A stretch of DNA of 64,000 bases from Taeniopygia guttata (taxonomy: Eukaryota; Chordata; Aves; Passeriformes; Estrildidae). The DNA is taken from the NCBI RefSeq assembly GCF_048771995.1, contig NC_133063.1, positions 27,112,810-27,176,809 of the forward strand. Reading direction: 5' to 3'. Positions 60,374 through 64,000 of the stretch are shown here, one piece after another. A program made the translations under genes and the position numbers. How positions within the stretch are numbered: the stretch's first letter is position 1; each line of letters starts with the position of its first letter. Below the pieces are notes generated by a model. That model made no database searches and was not told the DNA's origin. It worked only from the letters and a program-made list of their open reading frames with translations.

Positions 60374-62217
60374 GCTGGCATTACTAAACCACATGAGCAA
60401 AAGCCATTACACTTCTAAACTCTGACATTGCAAAAGCAAAAGAAACCCCCAATGCACAACAAAAAACAGAGACAGAAATTCTCAGAATGGAGAATATCAA
60501 CAAGCTTATACATCCTGCCAACACTCCTCAAGCTCTTGCAACACCTTATTCAGATTTAAACATGGTGTCTCCTTATTTTCTGACCTACATTCTGAGGGCA
60601 CTGTTCACATTCAAATAAATAGAATACAATTTAAAGAGTACAGTTGAATACTTCACGAAGCACTAGTTTCTTCTAATTGTTTCCAAAATATTTTTATGTT
60701 TAGGAACTATAAAGAATGTCACAGAGTAGAGGTACATGAAGCTAAACGTTAGTTATTTTTACAATCTAAAATCGCTATGTGAAAAAGAGAGTCACTGTGT
60801 CAGCATTGGGGAAACATTAATCTGTTATGCTATTTATGTAAACTCTGCTTCCAGAAAGATAGCCCACATTTTGTGACAGCACAAGTAAAGCCTCTGCTCA
60901 ACACTACCTTCAAAGAGACAAATCAAAACTAAAATTCTCATGTTTTAGAGTAAAGTGTAACTGCTGAGGCCCTGGCAGGGCTGTGGCCCCAAAACACTTT
61001 CACTCGGGACTGTTCTGTTCCAGCTCTCAGACTCAACAGTCAACAGAGCCAAGGGTGGAGTGCTGTGAGTCACACCTGTTCCAGCAAGGACAGCAACTGC
61101 ACCACCCTTGCTCTGTGGGATGCATGGACAGCTTCTCAAGACTGACACATGTGGATCCCAAAGTGGATTTACAGAAAGCCACAGCAGGAGGTATCAGTTT
61201 TCCTTCTTTCAGCAGGTTTTACAAACCCTGTGGAATCCCTTCAGTTTCCATTTTCAGTAGGAATATTATTCCTCTGCTCCCTAGGCACCAAATTATTAGC
61301 CTAACAAAGAAAAGAAGTTATTTCCATCATTAAAGGACATAAAAAGAGCCACTAACTTAACAAACTATTTTTGTTTTTACTAATAAAACCAAAGCAAATA
61401 AAACCAGTTGAGGCATTCCAGCTGTCTGAGCAAAACAAGCTCTTATATGATTGAATTAAACTGGAGTGGCATGACAATGGTGCGGCACCTATTGCAGCAG
61501 TATTGTTCTGATGCCTTTAAAGACCAGAACTGCCCAAAAGGGGCAGAAAAACTGCATTTTTCATAAGAAGCAACATGTACATCCCATCAGGCTTGGTTCT
61601 TACACCTCATGTTCCTATGCAAGTCCTAGCTGACTCATTTATGGACATGGTTAAACATTCAGAGGTATTCACCTGATTCCAGTAGTTCGTAATTGTACAC
61701 TACTTGGCATTTACTTTGCCACAAGGATTCCAAACATACCATTTTTATGAATTCTATGTAATATTCTTCTTAAATGTCATAAGAGTTTTTCTGTCACTCA
61801 AGATGGAAAAAAAATCAGTGCAGCTCTCATGCTTTCTCAGATTTTGCTGTTCAACTAGTCTTTTCAAAAGACAAATGGAGAGTTTGTCTGCAGAGGTATC
61901 AAGCATAAATGAAGAAGGGAGTCATGGGGATTTTTTTCAGAGAACTACTACCAGCAGAAAATACCTGAAAAATCTCACCATGACCATTGCTAGCTGTGAA
62001 AATACGTATATGATGGTATTTCCTCTGATTTATGGTACACCAAACATTTTTCTTTTTCCATGATAATATTTTAATGAAAGATTAAGTGAGTAATTGCAAC
62101 AACATTGCCTTGTGCTAGCAGAAGTATTTACAACACAGAAATGAAGCAATTACGCAAAAAGAAAGTGCAACTAATAGGTAAAGGAAAACTGAAAATTTGC
62201 TACATGGCTAGAGCCAT

Positions 62218-62258
62218 TACATTACCCAAAATTGTTACATGTAATTTTGGGTAATGTA
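62218..62258. repeat. Perfect inverted repeat / hairpin (16-bp stem, 9-base loop)
   Basis: The left arm TACATTACCCAAAATT at 62218-62233 is exactly complementary to AATTTTGGGTAATGTA at 62243-62258, with loop GTTACATGT. A third, direct copy of the arm core (ACATTACCCAAAA) follows from 62265. The structure may be a relic of a small DNA-transposon-like or palindromic insertion. No family is recognised. Confidence 0.9.
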
Positions 62259-62966
62259 TATCAACATTACCCAAAAATGCATCAAATCTAACTTGATGTT
62301 GCCTAAAAAAATCCACAGATTCTGGCATATCGTTGCATCCTCACTAGGTAAACTTAGGAAGGTCCTTCTACACTCTAGTCCAACTTTTCTACATTGAAAA
62401 TAATATGTAAAAACAACTGAGGAAAAATGCTTCCATGTAGTTAAACATAAAGTTTATTTTAACAACTTGGTGTAATACCTCAAGCTTTGCTGCTGCAGAA
62501 TCAGGCAATAACATGATTTGTACCATTGTGTTTTGTCAAAAAAGCCAGCACAAGAAGAGGCAAAACCTACTAACAACTATTTGAACCGTATCTTTCCCAC
62601 AAATGATTTTGCTTAGGTGATCTACAGGAGGCTGCAAAATAAAGTTAAAGGCAGAGGTTCAAGTTGGGTGTCTTCACCTTCCTATAACTTATATGGCACA
62701 CTGGCACATTACAGAAAGAAGTATTCAGAAGTCATGATGTGTGTTTTGCAGTGCTTGTCAAGTTTTGCAAAGTGTGGCTTTGCCAGAGAGAAGGTAGCAC
62801 TTCTTGGGTGCTTGGATGACACCTTGCAGAACACTCACCTTAATTATGGGCACTACTCTGTACCTGTCATGACAAGCCTGAAAGTTGTCATCACATTAGA
62901 GTATAACTCACACCATGTCTTGCCCGAGCTTTGCCCTGGACCAGAATTCCCAGGAAGCTGCAGTAC

Positions 62967-63109
62967 CTTATGGTTGCACCCTGCAGCCGATCGATTTTCT
63001 TGTTGAGCTCGGCAATGATGCTGTGCAGCTCTGTGATCCGCTCCTCGTAGCGCAGCGTCGTTCGCTCCTGCACATCCTCGTGCTCTCTCATCAGGTGGGA
63101 CTGCTCACA
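62967..63109 (-). CDS. MCC: MCC coding exon 1 of those seen (not the first exon of the gene)
   Basis: The acceptor GTCTGCTGCAG precedes TGT GAG CAG and the donor is ATAAG/GTACTG. The 143-nt exon encodes CEQSHLMREHEDVQERTTLR, then YEERITELHSIIAELNKKID and RLQGATI, ending two bases into an Arg codon. It is a coiled coil, window residues 1-48. Human MCC has about 57 residues before this point, so at least one more coding exon lies past the right edge. An in-frame ATG inside the exon is not taken as a start because the frame continues upstream through a good acceptor in the family. Confidence 0.96.
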
Positions 63110-64000
63110 CTGCAGCAGACAAGCAAGGAAACAGAAAGGCTGTTATGGACAACTGCAGGGAGGCTGGGCACAGGGCAGGAGTGCACTGCACTATGGTTTT
63201 CCTACTCATCAAACCAACAGTGCCTTAGCAAGAGAAAAGGACAGACACAAAATACCAACAGCTATACGCAGGTAAGTAGTTACAATATTTGAGGAACTGA
63301 CAGACTATGCACTGCACTTCTATTACTTGTTTTTTTCCTAAAGAGAAATTGTCACTTCTGCTTGGAAAAAAACCCCACTATTTGCAACTCAAAATAGCTA
63401 GAAATATATAAGCTTTGAATCCTAGGATCTTCCCAATGTGGTCTGAATTAGAACAAATCCTATGGCAGAAACCACATTATTATAAAGTAATCACACTTTG
63501 AGGTTATAGCTTCTTCTCTGGTGTGAGTACTTATTTTTCTTAATGTTTATAGGTAACACAGTGTATTTTTAATATGTTTGTAATCTTCAATACAATATAA
63601 TGCTCATGATTTGAGCAATTAAATAGCTACATGACTGCTTGTTTTTCACACATATCACAAAATCCTCCTTTTTTCTTCACACAGTATTTTAAATGCAGTC
63701 CCCCTGGCTTAGTCTTCAGGCCAGCACATGCTCTATTTCAATTATAACAAACCATTACAAACCACTGCAATTACAAGCCAGCACTGCATGCTGATTGAAG
63801 CTATGCTTGCTTTGATTTCTAACATTTTGCTTCTGACCCCCTTCAGTCTAGCCTCCTTGCAATCACACAATGCCAAGTATCATGCAATCAAAAAAATGAA
63901 AACTCAAGACATTTGACAGTGTAAAACCCACACTCCTTAATTGAAGAGCTGCAATGTAAAATTCTCACACTTCTAAGGGCCAAAATTGATATTAATATTG
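63110..64000 (-). other. MCC intron upstream of the first visible exon
   Basis: This AT-rich sequence holds no exon, promoter or dispersed repeat that I can support. An A7C4 run occurs at 63366-63376. Confidence 0.8.

Larger units (their letters stand above)
56145..62966 (-). other. MCC intron between coding exons 1 and 2 (6.8 kb)
   Basis: The donor is GTACTG, a weak match. The intron contains a CR1 3' fragment at about 60205-60373 and a strong inverted repeat at 62218-62258. No gene or RNA was recognised. Confidence 0.87.
7048..63109 (-). other. MCC: MCC gene body (15 coding exons, C-terminal 768 residues)
   Basis: MCC is a cytoplasmic coiled-coil scaffold that restrains WNT/beta-catenin signalling and G1-S progression and binds Scribble through its C-terminal PDZ ligand. 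Fifteen exons join in one uninterrupted frame: 143, 137, 164, 207, 147, 90, 149, 141, 101, 184, 235, 207, 98, 123 and 181 nt. Every junction keeps phase and uses GT-AG. The product is mostly heptad-rich coiled coil with Ser-rich linkers (window residues about 252-296, 480-500 and 620-650). It is about four residues shorter than the matching part of human MCC as I recall it: two in the second exon, one at the ninth/tenth exon junction and one in the thirteenth exon. The first exon or exons and the promoter are outside the window. The exons span 56 kb. Confidence 0.97.

Noticed and set aside
1..64000. tRNA, rRNA, CRISPR array, prophage or bacterial operon
   Set aside because: No cloverleaf, spaced direct-repeat array, Shine-Dalgarno-led gene string or phage gene was seen. 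The sequence is vertebrate.

Overview
The window is intronic and genic DNA of a vertebrate, almost certainly a bird. It carries several 3' fragments of CR1 LINEs with the usual avian tail, it is AT-rich with short multi-exon genes, and the encoded protein is nearly collinear with mammalian MCC. A passerine is possible from the A-rich/CCCC microsatellites, but that is only a guess. There are no bacterial, plasmid or phage features, and no CRISPR array or operon.

The main content is the minus-strand gene MCC (mutated in colorectal cancers; a scaffold that restrains WNT signalling and cell-cycle entry and binds Scribble). I could trace fifteen consecutive coding exons, from 63109 down to the stop codon at 7048. 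All have GT-AG borders and matching phases, and the total is 2307 nt (768 residues plus stop). The reading frame is open throughout, with no frameshift or missing exon. By recall of the human short isoform (829 aa), about 57 N-terminal residues and the promoter lie beyond the right edge. The protein ends in ETSL, a class I PDZ-binding tail.

Layout from left to right: (1) about 1-3040, a plus-strand 3' UTR with a good AATAAA, attributed to DCP2 because DCP2 lies tail-to-tail with MCC in other vertebrates; (2) a short spacer of about 0.6 kb; (3) about 3635-7047, the MCC 3' UTR, interrupted by a CR1 fragment; (4) 7048-63109, MCC exons and introns; (5) 63110-64000, a further MCC intron.

The introns hold three more CR1 fragments, homopolymer and purine tracts, a small tandem repeat, two possible LTR-derived stretches and three strong short hairpins. 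I found no previously undescribed protein system. The best leads are non-coding: the hairpins, a possible enhancer-like AT-rich block near 44.4-45.2 kb, the convergent 3' ends, and weak splice donors in MCC.
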